Shown in pieces: positions 9,865 to 17,311 of a DNA stretch of 64,000 nt. The stretch is from Halostagnicola kamekurae (lineage in GTDB: Archaea; Halobacteriota; Halobacteria; Halobacteriales; Natrialbaceae). Within the stretch, counting starts at the first letter, position 1. The number at the start of each line of letters is the position of its first letter. The notes under the pieces were generated by a model, which worked only from the letters and a program-made list of their open reading frames with translations, was not told the origin of the DNA and did no database searches. The DNA lies in the NCBI RefSeq assembly GCF_900116205.1, contig NZ_FOZS01000001.1, forward strand, positions 1,364,001 to 1,428,000. The letters run 5' to 3'. The translations under genes and the position numbers were made by a program.

Positions 9865-10185
9865 TCAACACACGAACTCCTCGAAAACTTAATCAAAGTA
9901 AATCATATTTTCTTGGGAAAGTCAGGGACGTCATGGGGGTAAAGAAGGCTCCGGCCCCCTCGTTTTCGGCCATTCCAAGCCATTTATTACCGAAATCGGG
10001 GGAATTGGGGTGGGTGGGGGTTGTTTCAATTTAGCAACTTAAAGTCATATCTCTGGCTTTGACTACCGGCCCCATCATTAATATACTATAATTATGAATT
10101 TTATTTCTTTTAAAAAGGGGCTCTTCTTATCACTATAAGTGAGCGGGAGTCGGAGAAAAATAAGACATCCCGTTGGCTAAACAAC
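9865..10185. other. AT-rich intergenic region of the element; candidate replication origin and promoter
   Basis: About 320 bp without a supported gene. It contains a G-run (GGGGTGGGTGGGGG near 10010), then a very AT-rich stretch (about 10075-10125) that would melt easily, then CACTATAAGTG about 50 bp before the ATG at 10186, a possible TATA box. Placement upstream of a rolling-circle Rep operon makes it the best candidate for the element's origin. I could not identify a nick site with certainty. Confidence 0.35.
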
Positions 10186-10344
10186 ATGACTGACTTAGAG
10201 AAAGACATCAAAGTTACGCCGAAAGTTCACAAGAAACTGCAACGTGCAAAACTCGAGATGTATGGAGCAGAGTCCGCCCGGTTCAGCGACGTTATTGAGG
10301 CTCTGACCGACCAAGTACTTAATGAGGGTGAGACGGATGAGTAG
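10186..10344 (+). CDS. Small ribbon-helix-helix-like protein (52 aa)
   Basis: ATG 10186 to TAG 10344. The protein begins MTDLEKDIKVTPKVHKKL and continues through SARFSDVIEAL, a strand-helix-helix pattern typical of small RHH repressors. It comes just before the duplicated-unit protein, whose ATG (10337) overlaps this stop region in a different frame, so the two are likely translationally coupled. A role as copy-number or autorepressor of the Rep operon is inferred from position only. Confidence 0.6.
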   Translation: MTDLEKDIKVTPKVHKKLQRAKLEMYGAESARFSDVIEALTDQVLNEGETDE

Positions 10345-10744
10345 TGATACAACTGTTGCCTCTGGACCGAGGAGGACTTGTATTTATCTTACTGTTGATG
10401 AGTTTAACACTCTCTCTGACGAATTTCGTGCGTCCCCTCTCGCCGAAGATAACCAAGATACGTACGAGAACAACCATCCTACGGCTGAGTACATCCGTCA
10501 ACTTCTCGAAGAACCTGTCGAGATTGATATGAGTGATTATGATGCAACGCCCCCATCGTCGCGGGAGTACAGTCGGAGTATTACGATTCTCTTTCCCGAG
10601 GGCCAATACCAAGACCTCCGAGAGAAATTCGCGCAAACACCATTGCACGATGACAAAAATGCACGAGGGACCTACGCAGGTAACTCTGCGTTCAGTGAGT
10701 ACCTGCGGCGATACCTTCGCCACTACTTGAACAAAGACGAGTAA
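10337..10744 (+). CDS. Unknown protein made of two tandem copies of one short unit (135 aa)
   Basis: Start chosen at ATG 10337, overlapping the previous gene; an in-frame ATG at 10322 is less likely. Residues about 14-57 and 81-127 share one pattern: F, then PL, then D, then TY, then N, then EY(I/L)R and L. F30/F98, PL34/PL102, TY42/TY112 and EY51/EY121 line up with a two-residue indel. The unit begins with a strand (CIYLTV and SITILF), so it may be an RHH-like dimerising fold duplicated in one chain. I do not recognise the family. It lies 36 bp before rep. Confidence 0.7.
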   Translation: MSSDTTVASGPRRTCIYLTVDEFNTLSDEFRASPLAEDNQDTYENNHPTAEYIRQLLEEPVEIDMSDYDATPPSSREYSRSITILFPEGQYQDLREKFAQTPLHDDKNARGTYAGNSAFSEYLRRYLRHYLNKDE

Positions 10745-10780
10745 ACACACGCGGCGCAACCCCAGACGAACTAATTCTAT

Positions 10781-12070
10781 ATGGACCATGAAGTAACGAC
10801 CAGCGGAGAGTACGAGGGCGGCGTGTGTTTACCGTCTCCTGATAGCGACGGGCATACTTGTCCAAGCGCAAAAATTGGTACTCCCCGAAGCGAAACGCAG
10901 TTACTGGCCGAAGACTCACCAGTTGACCTTACCGTCAAGGAGCTTGCAGGGTTGACCCTTGCCGAAGCGACAGACGTCTACAAGGCCCACAGAGCGGGGG
11001 AAGCCGCTAACGAGAGGTATACATCGGGAACCCTTCTCGGGCGAGCAAGACGGCGCTACGGTGCTTTGCTGTCCACTGATAGACAACTCCGACAGGAGTA
11101 CGATAACCCAACAGTGGCCATGCTCACACTCACTGCCAACCCCGTCTTCGGCGGGGAGTGGATTACCCCCCTCGAGCATACTGAAGCTCTTACCGAACCT
11201 CTGAGCAACGTCTTTGCTACGCTCCGCTACCACCTTCGGGAGTACAAGTTTGAGTATGCCGCTGTCCGGGGAGCGACGGACCAAGGCGTTAGCCATTGGC
11301 ACATTGTCATGTGGATTGACGGCAATCCCTCACCCGACACTTTTGCACCTGCTGTCGAGTCATTCATCAACAATTGTGATATAGCGAGCCAAGAACAACA
11401 CCCGCTCGAGGATGCCGTCAAGGTCAACACTATCCCATCGCAGGATTTGAAGCCCATCGGCAAGACCGACCGGGAGCGAGGGACAGTCTCAAAGCTCTCC
11501 CGTTACGTCGCTACGCAAATTCCGCATGTCTCTGGGGTTGACGATATGTCTGAAGCCGAAGCCATGCAGGGAGCGATTGAGTGGGCCGCTTCATCTCGAG
11601 GCTTCCGCACCTCTTCAGGAATCCAACTAACCAATGTTGAAGACAGGAACACTTGTCGAAGCACAAAAAAGTCAAAAAGAACCATTGTTGAGAAACCCTC
11701 GGAGGAACCCCACAACGAGAAAAGCAAGAGCAATCCATGCCATGAGGTATTCGAGATTGGAAGCCAAGTTCAGGAGAGTCCAAGACAGCTTCCACGAGTG
11801 GAACACCGAATCCATAACTTGACCCCACTGCCCACTTGTTCGTGGCCGAAGTGTCATAAAAGTTATAGACATTATCTGTTCCAAAGCCCTGAAAAGAACT
11901 GCTACAAATGGGGCGGTAAGAATAGCCACCAAAGCTTCCCGCCCCCTCATGTTCAGCTTAGGCGGGGTAAAGTCTCCATGCCCAGTTCACTGGAACGGTC
12001 CCATCCGCGATTTGATTTCGGACGAACCGGCGAAGACTTTTCAGTGTCTTCTTCGAGCGTGCCTCGCTAA
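10781..12070 (+). CDS. rep: HUH-endonuclease rolling-circle replication initiator (Rep)
   Basis: The first 285 or so residues are a Rep: motif 1 MLTLTAN (114-120), motif 2 SHWHIVMW with the HUH histidines His172 and His174, and motif 3 LSRYVATQ with the nicking Tyr242, followed by WAASSRGFRTSSG. One catalytic Tyr suggests a plasmid/pleolipovirus-type Rep. It would nick the origin and start replication of the excised circle. Residues 286-429 are Arg/Ser/Pro-rich and overlap an antisense membrane-protein gene and the end of an antisense HTH gene, so the true C-terminus is doubtful; the tail could be run-on sequence after a frameshift. N-terminus from ATG 10781 is plausible. Confidence 0.82.
   Translation: MDHEVTTSGEYEGGVCLPSPDSDGHTCPSAKIGTPRSETQLLAEDSPVDLTVKELAGLTLAEATDVYKAHRAGEAANERYTSGTLLGRARRRYGALLSTDRQLRQEYDNPTVAMLTLTANPVFGGEWITPLEHTEALTEPLSNVFATLRYHLREYKFEYAAVRGATDQGVSHWHIVMWIDGNPSPDTFAPAVESFINNCDIASQEQHPLEDAVKVNTIPSQDLKPIGKTDRERGTVSKLSRYVATQIPHVSGVDDMSEAEAMQGAIEWAASSRGFRTSSGIQLTNVEDRNTCRSTKKSKRTIVEKPSEEPHNEKSKSNPCHEVFEIGSQVQESPRQLPRVEHRIHNLTPLPTCSWPKCHKSYRHYLFQSPEKNCYKWGGKNSHQSFPPPHVQLRRGKVSMPSSLERSHPRFDFGRTGEDFSVSSSSVPR
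11672..11950 (-). CDS. Small membrane protein (92 aa), antisense to the rep tail
   Basis: MRGREALVAILTAPFVAVLF opens a hydrophobic helix (about residues 5-30), and LEYLMAWIALAFLVVGFL (about 67-85) is a second, with a short amphipathic middle part. Hydrophobic segments this coherent are unlikely to be a shadow; the rep frame opposite is Arg-rich, as expected opposite a membrane protein. The ATG lies 7 bp after the stop of the HTH gene on the same strand, so they would be one operon. Function unknown. Confidence 0.5.
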   Translation of the reverse strand: MRGREALVAILTAPFVAVLFRALEQIMSITFMTLRPRTSGQWGQVMDSVFHSWKLSWTLLNLASNLEYLMAWIALAFLVVGFLRGFLNNGSF

Positions 12071-12359
12071 GTCGTTCAGGAGCATACTTCTTGACTGCCC
12101 AGAGTAGCCCCTTTCGGCTCGTTAGAACCTCTAAATCGCTATCGTCGTCATTTCGCTCGAAGACATAACCGATAACTGGAGTATTTCGGTCTCCGTCGAT
12201 TCTGTCTTCTTCCATAGCGTCCATAGCGAGCGAATAGGCGTAACTGTGGCTGATGTCGAGTTCATCAGCGATGTCCGACACAGACACCTTTCCTGATTTA
12301 TTTACGAACTCTACGAGCTGGTCGATTTGGTCTTGACGTGATGCCATATCTTGTGACAT
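11958..12359 (-). CDS. Winged helix-turn-helix DNA-binding protein
   Basis: Start chosen at ATG 12359 (MSQDMASRQDQ), 133 residues; the frame upstream to 12542 does not read like protein. Residues about 8-50 (IDQLVEFVNKSGKVSVSDI then LDISHSYAYSLAMDAM) form a clear wHTH. The rest (LLWAVKKYAPERL, KTLKSLRRFVRNQI) is helical and basic. It is encoded opposite to rep, a common arrangement for an element's regulator, and is followed by the small membrane protein. Control of integrase or rep expression is an inference. Confidence 0.7.
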   Translation of the reverse strand: MSQDMASRQDQIDQLVEFVNKSGKVSVSDIADELDISHSYAYSLAMDAMEEDRIDGDRNTPVIGYVFERNDDDSDLEVLTSRKGLLWAVKKYAPERLSEARSKKTLKSLRRFVRNQIADGTVPVNWAWRLYPA

Positions 12360-12594
12360 ATTTGCCAGCCCGATTTTTTGGGTAAAGCTTACATTGCTCC
12401 TGCTACCAGTCTGTGTCACAACCACACCGACAGGCAACAGTCCCAAGTCGGGCTGAAAGGTTCGGTTCAACCTCATTGGCTCGCTCGCAACTTTGGCAGG
12501 TGGAGAACGAGCCTCAGTCGGTCGGTGCATGGTATCCAACATATTTCTTCAGGGTCCAACCCGCATTAGTGCGGTCTCTTCTGATTCCCAATAG

Positions 12595-13476
12595 GTGATG
12601 GCCGTTAAAAAGACTTTTGTGGAGGTAGTTATGCCATCAGAGATTACTCGATTGTTCTTGATAGTACGGAATCACCCATACTATAAGTGGTTTCGCGACT
12701 CCGGTATAAGTATGCAACAGTCAGAATTTGATTTCAAGGTAGAGAATCGAGTCCATATCATGCCAATCGGGTTTGAGTTTGACCGGGCGCACCTCCCTGC
12801 TAAGGAATTGAAAGCTGATACAGTCATCCTGCTAATGCATGAGTCCGACGATGATGATGAAGAAGACCGAATAAAGGAAATTCAAGATAAGCTGGATGAA
12901 TATGGAATAGACTCCGAGAAGGATAAATGTAGGCTTTTCAATATGTATGATGCTCTCGGCATGATTGCCGAGAAGATTAACGAGTTCAGTTCGGAAGATG
13001 TGTACGTGAATCTATCAACGGGTGGAAAAGTGACCGCGATTGCAGGGATGATTGCCTGTATGGTTGCTGATGCAACTCCTTATTATGTTCAAGCGAAAGA
13101 TTATGGCCCAACACCGCCCGAAGGAGTCGCTGAAATAACAAAGCTACCACGCTATCCAATTGATTCGCCAGATTATCAAGAAATTGCAGTTCTAAATTTC
13201 ATCAAGGAAAGAACGTCAGAGGACTCAGCCCCAACAAAGGGAGAACTAATTGAATTTGGGGAGGAGATAGGTCTACCGTTCATTGCAGACCATGATGTAG
13301 AACAGAAAGGAAAATACCGGCTCTTAGACAACCACGTAATAAACCCCTTGGAAGATGATGGGTATGTTACCACAGAAAAGAAAGGTCGTGAGAAAATCGT
13401 GAAACTCACTTCCGATGGACAGAACACCCTCCATGCATTTCGGTATCTTATCGAGGATGAATATACTGTGGAGTAG
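12595..13476 (+). CDS. HFX_2341/DUF6293-like protein: CARF-type Rossmann domain plus winged helix
   Basis: VHIMPIGFEFDR begins a Rossmann-like domain that includes VILLMHESDDDDE, YVNLSTGGKVTAIAG (the NxSTGGK-type ligand loop of CARF-like domains) and TPYYVQAKDYG. The C-terminal 90 residues (AVLNFIKERT to EKIVKLTSDGQN) form a winged helix. This matches the haloarchaeal HFX_2341 regulators, distant relatives of CRISPR-linked Csa3. Family logic suggests nucleotide-ligand sensing and DNA binding; no cas or cyclase gene is nearby. The start is uncertain: ATG 12712, about 29 bp after a TATA-like ACTATAAG, would fit the family N-terminus better than 12595, which has its own GGTG before ATG. Low G+C; it is cargo beside attR. 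Confidence 0.75.
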   Translation: MMAVKKTFVEVVMPSEITRLFLIVRNHPYYKWFRDSGISMQQSEFDFKVENRVHIMPIGFEFDRAHLPAKELKADTVILLMHESDDDDEEDRIKEIQDKLDEYGIDSEKDKCRLFNMYDALGMIAEKINEFSSEDVYVNLSTGGKVTAIAGMIACMVADATPYYVQAKDYGPTPPEGVAEITKLPRYPIDSPDYQEIAVLNFIKERTSEDSAPTKGELIEFGEEIGLPFIADHDVEQKGKYRLLDNHVINPLEDDGYVTTEKKGREKIVKLTSDGQNTLHAFRYLIEDEYTVE

Positions 13477-13655
13477 TTAATTCCATCCAAATAAAGTTGA
13501 TATATACCGGAAATTTGGACGTGTGTCTGTTAAAAATCTGGACTACCCAATTCGGTTCGAAATTCGTTCCGTTGTTCAAAATATATAAAAAATCACTCTA
13601 CTAACACGGTTATATGATGCACCAACTATTAGTGGTTAGAAGTAATTCTACGTAA

Positions 13656-13680
13656 TACGAAGTAATACTGAGTGGACACA
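13656..13680. repeat. Right terminal imperfect inverted repeat of the element
   Basis: Partner of 8257-8281, lying directly inside the attR core with the same 11-bp spacing between the core and the conserved block (13656-13669). A further copy of the AAGTAAT unit lies at about 13640, so this end may hold two integrase-binding sites. Confidence 0.75.
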
Positions 13681-13691
13681 AAGATCGAGTT
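13681..13691. repeat. Right attachment core (attR), 11-bp direct repeat
   Basis: Second copy of AAGATCGAGTT, in the same orientation as 8246-8256. It sits where the 5' tctA fragment breaks off. Removing one copy with the intervening DNA rebuilds the permease frame. Confidence 0.85.
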
Positions 13692-14555
13692 TGCCGTGTC
13701 GACGCCGCTCGTCGCGACGATGTACCCCCGATTCCCCGATTCGCCTGGAACGAAGACGAGGACGGCGACCGCAGCGATAGCCGCCGAGATACCCGGAACG
13801 TACCCGACGACGGCGCCCGCGAACGAACCCGCAAGCGCCGTTATCCCGACCAGCCGACGCGGCATCCGAATCGCTTCGTCGCGCTGGGGCGGGACGCCGC
13901 CGCCGCGAATCGCTTCGATCAGTACGGGTGCGCCGAACAGTCCGGCGAAAAGCGGCGCGAGCATCCCGCCGGCCTCGAGGGGCGCGTCGGGGGTGAGATC
14001 GAGCGTCGCCGCGCCGAGTGCCGTCGCCAGACCGAACGAGAGGGCGGCCCCCGCACATCGCTTCCAGGTGCGCTCCGAGGCGATCAGTGCGACGACGACC
14101 ATCGCGAGCACGATCGAGAGGTTCGCGCTGATCGTCGGATAGACGGCAGTGACGCCCCAGGTGATCGGGAGCGCGAGCGGGACCGCCGCGAGAACTGCGA
14201 GCAGACTCCCGAGCGCGGAGAGGCGGATCGCCTCGTACCCGCGGCCCTCGAGCACCATTCGGTGTGCGGGCAGCGCGGTGACCGCCATCTCGGCGTCCGG
14301 CACTCCGAGCGCCATCGCCGGAACGGCGTTGACGAACGTGTGGACGACGCCAGCCGCGAGCATCGCACAGCCGACGAAAAGCGGCCGCCCGGGAACCGAG
14401 GGCGCGACGCCCGCCAGCAACAGCGCGAAGTTGTTCGCGTGCAGTCCCGGGATCAGCCCGCTACAGCTACCGAGGGCCGCACCCGCGAGTACCCACGCGA
14501 CGAGCTGGGCCGACAGCGCGGGATCGACCAGCGACTCGAGAACGGGGACGGCCAT
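13692..14555 (-). pseudogene. 5' part of the split tctA/DUF112-type permease gene
   Basis: Minus-strand frame from ATG 14555: 288 codons of a polytopic membrane protein with GLIPGLHANNFALLL, VPDAEMAVTALPAHRM and YVPGISAAIAAV, features of the TctA/DUF112 family of tripartite tricarboxylate transporter permeases. The frame breaks after TSGVDTA, at the right 11-bp core, and runs into about 20 element-encoded residues up to a stop at 13629. The remaining 125 codons are at 7879-8256. No TctB or TctC gene is adjacent, as is common for archaeal single-gene members. The transporter should be inactive while the element is in place. Confidence 0.87.
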
Positions 14556-14675
14556 GCCGGGTCTGGCCGCGGGATCAGTTATTAACTCTCGGGCGTCGAT
14601 CGGTGGCTTCGCTCCCCGCTGGCAGAGCTACGCCCGTATCGTCGAAAGAAAGGGTCGAAATCGTCTCGAGGCGAG

Positions 14676-15026
14676 TTATCCGAAGAGTTCGCCGAGACCT
14701 TCGCCGCCGTCGCCTTCGTCTTCGTCGTCTTCGTCCTCGTCGCCTCCTGCATCGGCGTCGTCGGCTTCGTCGGCTTCGTCGTCTCCACCCTCGTCAGCGC
14801 CACCTTCCGCTGCGGCCGCGCCGCCCGCTGCGCCGCCCGCGGCGGGAACTGCTGCGGCCTCGTCGACGGCCTCGTCGATGTCGACGTCCTCGAGCGCGGC
14901 GACGAGCGCCTTGACTCGAGACTCTTCGACGTCGACGCCGGCCGCGTCGAGTACGTCCGTCAGGTTGTCTTCGTTGATCTCTTCGTCCGCTTCGTTCAGG
15001 ATGAGTGCAGCGTATACGTATTCCAT
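14676..15026 (-). CDS. rpl12: Large-subunit ribosomal protein P1 (archaeal L12, stalk)
   Basis: A 116-residue stalk protein. [17 protein letters not shown] is the archaeal P1 N-terminal dimerisation domain. A Gly/Ala-rich hinge, a long Asp/Glu run and the conserved C-terminal GLGELFG, which recruits GTPase factors, follow. It is last in the L1-L10-L12 operon, starting 14 bp after the P0 stop. Typical length and layout. Confidence 0.97.
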   Translation of the reverse strand: MEYVYAALILNEADEEINEDNLTDVLDAAGVDVEESRVKALVAALEDVDIDEAVDEAAAVPAAGGAAGGAAAAEGGADEGGDDEADEADDADAGGDEDEDDEDEGDGGEGLGELFG

Positions 15027-15040
15027 TGTTGTAACCTCAA

Positions 15041-16084
15041 TTAACCGAACATTTCGCCGAGCCCTTCGCCGCCACCGGAATCATCGTCTTCGTCGTCTTC
15101 GTCGTCGACGTCGGTGTCAGCGTCGGCCTCGTCGTCTTGGTCGTCAGCCGATTCGTCTTCGTCGTCGGGTTCCGCCTGCGTGGCAGTCGGCGCCTCGACG
15201 CCCTGGAGTTCCTCCGGCAGCGCCTCCTCGTCCTCGATCTGGGCGGCGAGCGCACGAAGCTGTGCGTCCGCCTTGCTCACGAGGTCGTCGGCGAGGTCGG
15301 GGGACTCGATCGCCGCCTGCAGGCCGAGGCTCTTGGCCTCGCCCGTCGCCTTCGCGATGAGCGTCGGCGCGGTCGCGTCGGTCGGGAACGTCGCGTTGAT
15401 CGCGAGGTTCCGTGCGCGGGCCGCGGCCGTCGCCACGTCGCTCTCGTAGGCGTCGACGTCGATGTCGAGGTCTTCGGGGTCGAACTGCACGCCCTCGGCG
15501 ACGACCGAGCGGAGGTCGAGTCCGACCTCCTTCGGTTCGATGCCGAGTTCGTTGAGCACGTTCGAGAGGTCGGCCGACACCTCTTCGCCGGCCTCGAGGA
15601 CCGTCGAGTCCTCCATGACCTGAATCGAACCGTCCTCGATGCGCGCGTTCGCGCCGATGCTCTGGAGTTCGCCGACGAACGGACCGGGATCGACGCCGGT
15701 GTCACCCTCCGGGATGACGATGTCGTTCGGGGCGACCTCGCCCTCGTTGATCGGGGCGGGCGTCTTCGAGGCCTCGAGTTCCTTGTAGAGTGCGAACGGG
15801 TTGCTGTCCGTCGCGACCAGCCCGACCTGTCCCTCGATGTGAGGGACGAGTTCGTCGAGCCCGGCTTCCTCGAGCGCGTGCGTCTGGAGCGTGTTTCGGC
15901 TGACGCGGACCACGGCGGTGCCGTGGAGGCCGCGGCGCATGTCCTGGAGCTGTTTGCTCGGAATGCCGGCGATGCCGACCACGCCGATGCTCTCGTAGTT
16001 CTCGATGAGCTCCGAGAGTTCGGCGACCTCCTGTTCTTTCCACTGCGGCAGGTTCTCAGTTTTGCGCTCGGCTTCTGCGCTCAT
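15041..16084 (-). CDS. rpl10: Large-subunit ribosomal protein P0 (L10)
   Basis: A 347-residue stalk base protein. The N-terminal rRNA-binding domain ([18 protein letters not shown]) is followed by the helical P1-dimer-binding region, a very acidic hinge and a C-terminal GLGEMFG that mirrors P1/L12. It starts 1 bp after the L1 stop. Length is normal for haloarchaeal P0. Confidence 0.97.
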   Translation of the reverse strand: MSAEAERKTENLPQWKEQEVAELSELIENYESIGVVGIAGIPSKQLQDMRRGLHGTAVVRVSRNTLQTHALEEAGLDELVPHIEGQVGLVATDSNPFALYKELEASKTPAPINEGEVAPNDIVIPEGDTGVDPGPFVGELQSIGANARIEDGSIQVMEDSTVLEAGEEVSADLSNVLNELGIEPKEVGLDLRSVVAEGVQFDPEDLDIDVDAYESDVATAAARARNLAINATFPTDATAPTLIAKATGEAKSLGLQAAIESPDLADDLVSKADAQLRALAAQIEDEEALPEELQGVEAPTATQAEPDDEDESADDQDDEADADTDVDDEDDEDDDSGGGEGLGEMFG

Positions 16085-16085
16085 C

Positions 16086-16718
16086 TCAGGCCACCTCCAC
16101 GGACGGGCCCATCGTCGTCTTCAGGAAGACCGAATCGATGTTCTGTGGACCCTTCTCGAGGTCGGCGTGGAGTCGGCGAAGGATAACGTCGACGTTGTCG
16201 GCGATGTCCTCCGCGCTCATGTCTTCGGCACCGACGCGCGTGTGGAACGTGCGCCGATCCCGCGAGCGGATCTGAACCGTGTTCTTGAGTCTGTTGACGG
16301 TCTCGACGACGTCCTGGTCGTGCGAGAGCGGGTCCGGCATCTTCCCTCGCGGACCGAGAATGGTCCCGAGGTGCCGGGCGATATCTTGCATCATCTCCTC
16401 TTCGGCGATGAAGAAGTCCGTCTCGTCTGCGAGGTCTTTGGCCTCGTCGTCGTCCAGATCGGCCACGTCGTCGCCCGAGAGAACGTCGTCCGCGACCTCT
16501 TCGGCGCGGACTGCGGTTTCTCCCTCGGCGATGACGATAATTTGGGTTTCCTGGCCGGTTCCGGACGGCAAGACGACGGACTCGTCGACACGATTCGACG
16601 GTTCGTCTAAATCTAGGTCGCGCAAGTTGACTGCGAGGTCGACCGTCTCGGTGAAGTTCCGATCCGGCGCGTCCTCGAGCGCTCGAGCGACTGCTGTTTC
16701 GATATCCGAATTTGCCAT
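16086..16718 (-). CDS. rpl1: Large-subunit ribosomal protein L1
   Basis: A 210-residue L1. It begins [20 protein letters not shown] and contains the [10 protein letters not shown] signature and the [17 protein letters not shown] strand. L1 binds 23S rRNA at the L1 stalk and, in archaea, represses its own operon by binding the L1-gene mRNA leader or early coding region. Here it is the first gene of the L1-L10-L12 operon and is preceded by a structured leader and GGAGGTG Shine-Dalgarno. Confidence 0.97.
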   Translation of the reverse strand: MANSDIETAVARALEDAPDRNFTETVDLAVNLRDLDLDEPSNRVDESVVLPSGTGQETQIIVIAEGETAVRAEEVADDVLSGDDVADLDDDEAKDLADETDFFIAEEEMMQDIARHLGTILGPRGKMPDPLSHDQDVVETVNRLKNTVQIRSRDRRTFHTRVGAEDMSAEDIADNVDVILRRLHADLEKGPQNIDSVFLKTTMGPSVEVA

Positions 16719-16783
16719 CGTTCACCTCCGTAGTACGCAGGGATGCTCCTACGGGTCAGTGAAACAGGCGAAGCCTGTCTCCT
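16719..16783 (-). promoter_or_regulatory. L1-operon mRNA leader; candidate L1 autoregulatory site
   Basis: Read on the minus strand, the leader holds a perfect hairpin ACAGGC-TTC-GCCTGT (16764-16778) and a second pairing CCGTAG...CTACGG whose 3' arm runs into the GGAGGTG ribosome-binding site. Closing the second stem would hide the start site. Archaeal L1 is known to repress translation by binding such structures, which mimic its 23S rRNA site; the assignment here is inferred. Confidence 0.5.
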
Positions 16784-16802
16784 TTGAGAGAAATCCCATG
16801 AC

Positions 16803-16814
16803 GAACTTAAAACC
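16803..16814 (-). promoter_or_regulatory. TATA-box-like element of the L1-L10-L12 operon
   Basis: The minus strand reads GGTTTTAAGTTCG here, a good haloarchaeal TATA box. Transcription would start about 25 nt on, near 16783, giving a leader of about 65 nt before the L1 start at 16718. Confidence 0.45.
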
Positions 16815-16887
16815 GTCGAACCGCGCGCTCGCGGACGACAACGCCATGCGAGGGACTAACGGGGTCGTGAAAATCGCGCCCGTTCGG

Positions 16888-17175
16888 TTACTCTTCGACG
16901 ACGTCGAGTTCGGGGAGCGGATCCTCTTCGTCGGTGCGCATCCACTCGAGCTCGAACTCGATGCTTCGCTCGACGCCGTCGTCCTCGGGTTCGTCCTCGA
17001 GTTCGAGTTCGAACTCGAGCGACTCGGGCGGTGCGAGGGCGACCGTTTCGTCGCCTATTTCGAGGTCGAATCCCTCTGTGGAACGCAGGTTCTCCGCGAA
17101 CGTCTCGAAGTGGGTCGCGATTTCTTCGCGTGAGAGCGTGCTTTCGTACTCGAGTTCTGTCTCATCGTCGGACAT
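16888..17175 (-). CDS. amphi-Trp domain-containing protein
   Basis: A 95-residue protein from ATG 17175; the longer frame upstream is shadow of L11. It has the short amphi-Trp layout: STLSREEIATHFETFAENL, then DFDLEIGDETVAL-type strands, then SIEFELEWMR, in which alternating acidic and aromatic residues form an amphipathic strand. Function is not established for the family. It sits between L11 and the L1 operon on the same strand but with its own spacing. Confidence 0.82.
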   Translation of the reverse strand: MSDDETELEYESTLSREEIATHFETFAENLRSTEGFDLEIGDETVALAPPESLEFELELEDEPEDDGVERSIEFELEWMRTDEEDPLPELDVVEE

Positions 17176-17311
17176 AGACGTGGCTTTCGGGCCCAGAAAA
17201 ATAACGCTACCCCCGGTCCGTGCCGGTTGCTGGAAGTGCGATCTATTACCGAACGATGTGTCTCGAGAAACGAACAACGAAAACCGCGAGCTCGACCGGG
17301 GAGCTCTCGAG

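Larger units (their letters stand above)
8257..13680. mobile_element. 5.4-kb integrated plasmid-like element with tyrosine integrase and HUH Rep, inserted in tctA
   Basis: The element is bounded by an 11-bp direct repeat and internal 25-bp imperfect inverted repeats. It is visibly lower in G+C than its surroundings and uses many AT-ending codons. Contents: DNA-binding protein + tyrosine integrase (8315-9864), AT-rich gap (9865-10185), RHH-like protein and a duplicated-unit protein (10186-10744), HUH rolling-circle Rep (10781 on), antisense membrane protein and HTH gene (11672-12359), and an HFX_2341-like protein (12595-13476). There are no spike, capsid, ATPase or conjugation genes. The integrase-plus-Rep arrangement recalls SNJ2-like betapleolipoviruses and related haloarchaeal plasmids. 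Excision would restore tctA in frame. Confidence 0.88.

Noticed and set aside
8257-13680. Reading the element as a DDE transposon with an 11-bp target duplication
   Set aside because: No DDE transposase is present, and a complete tyrosine recombinase and Rep are. Inverted repeats beside a shared core fit site-specific recombination better.
8257-13680. Reading the element as a complete pleolipovirus provirus
   Set aside because: No spike, internal membrane protein or NTPase gene of that virus group is visible in its 5.4 kb.
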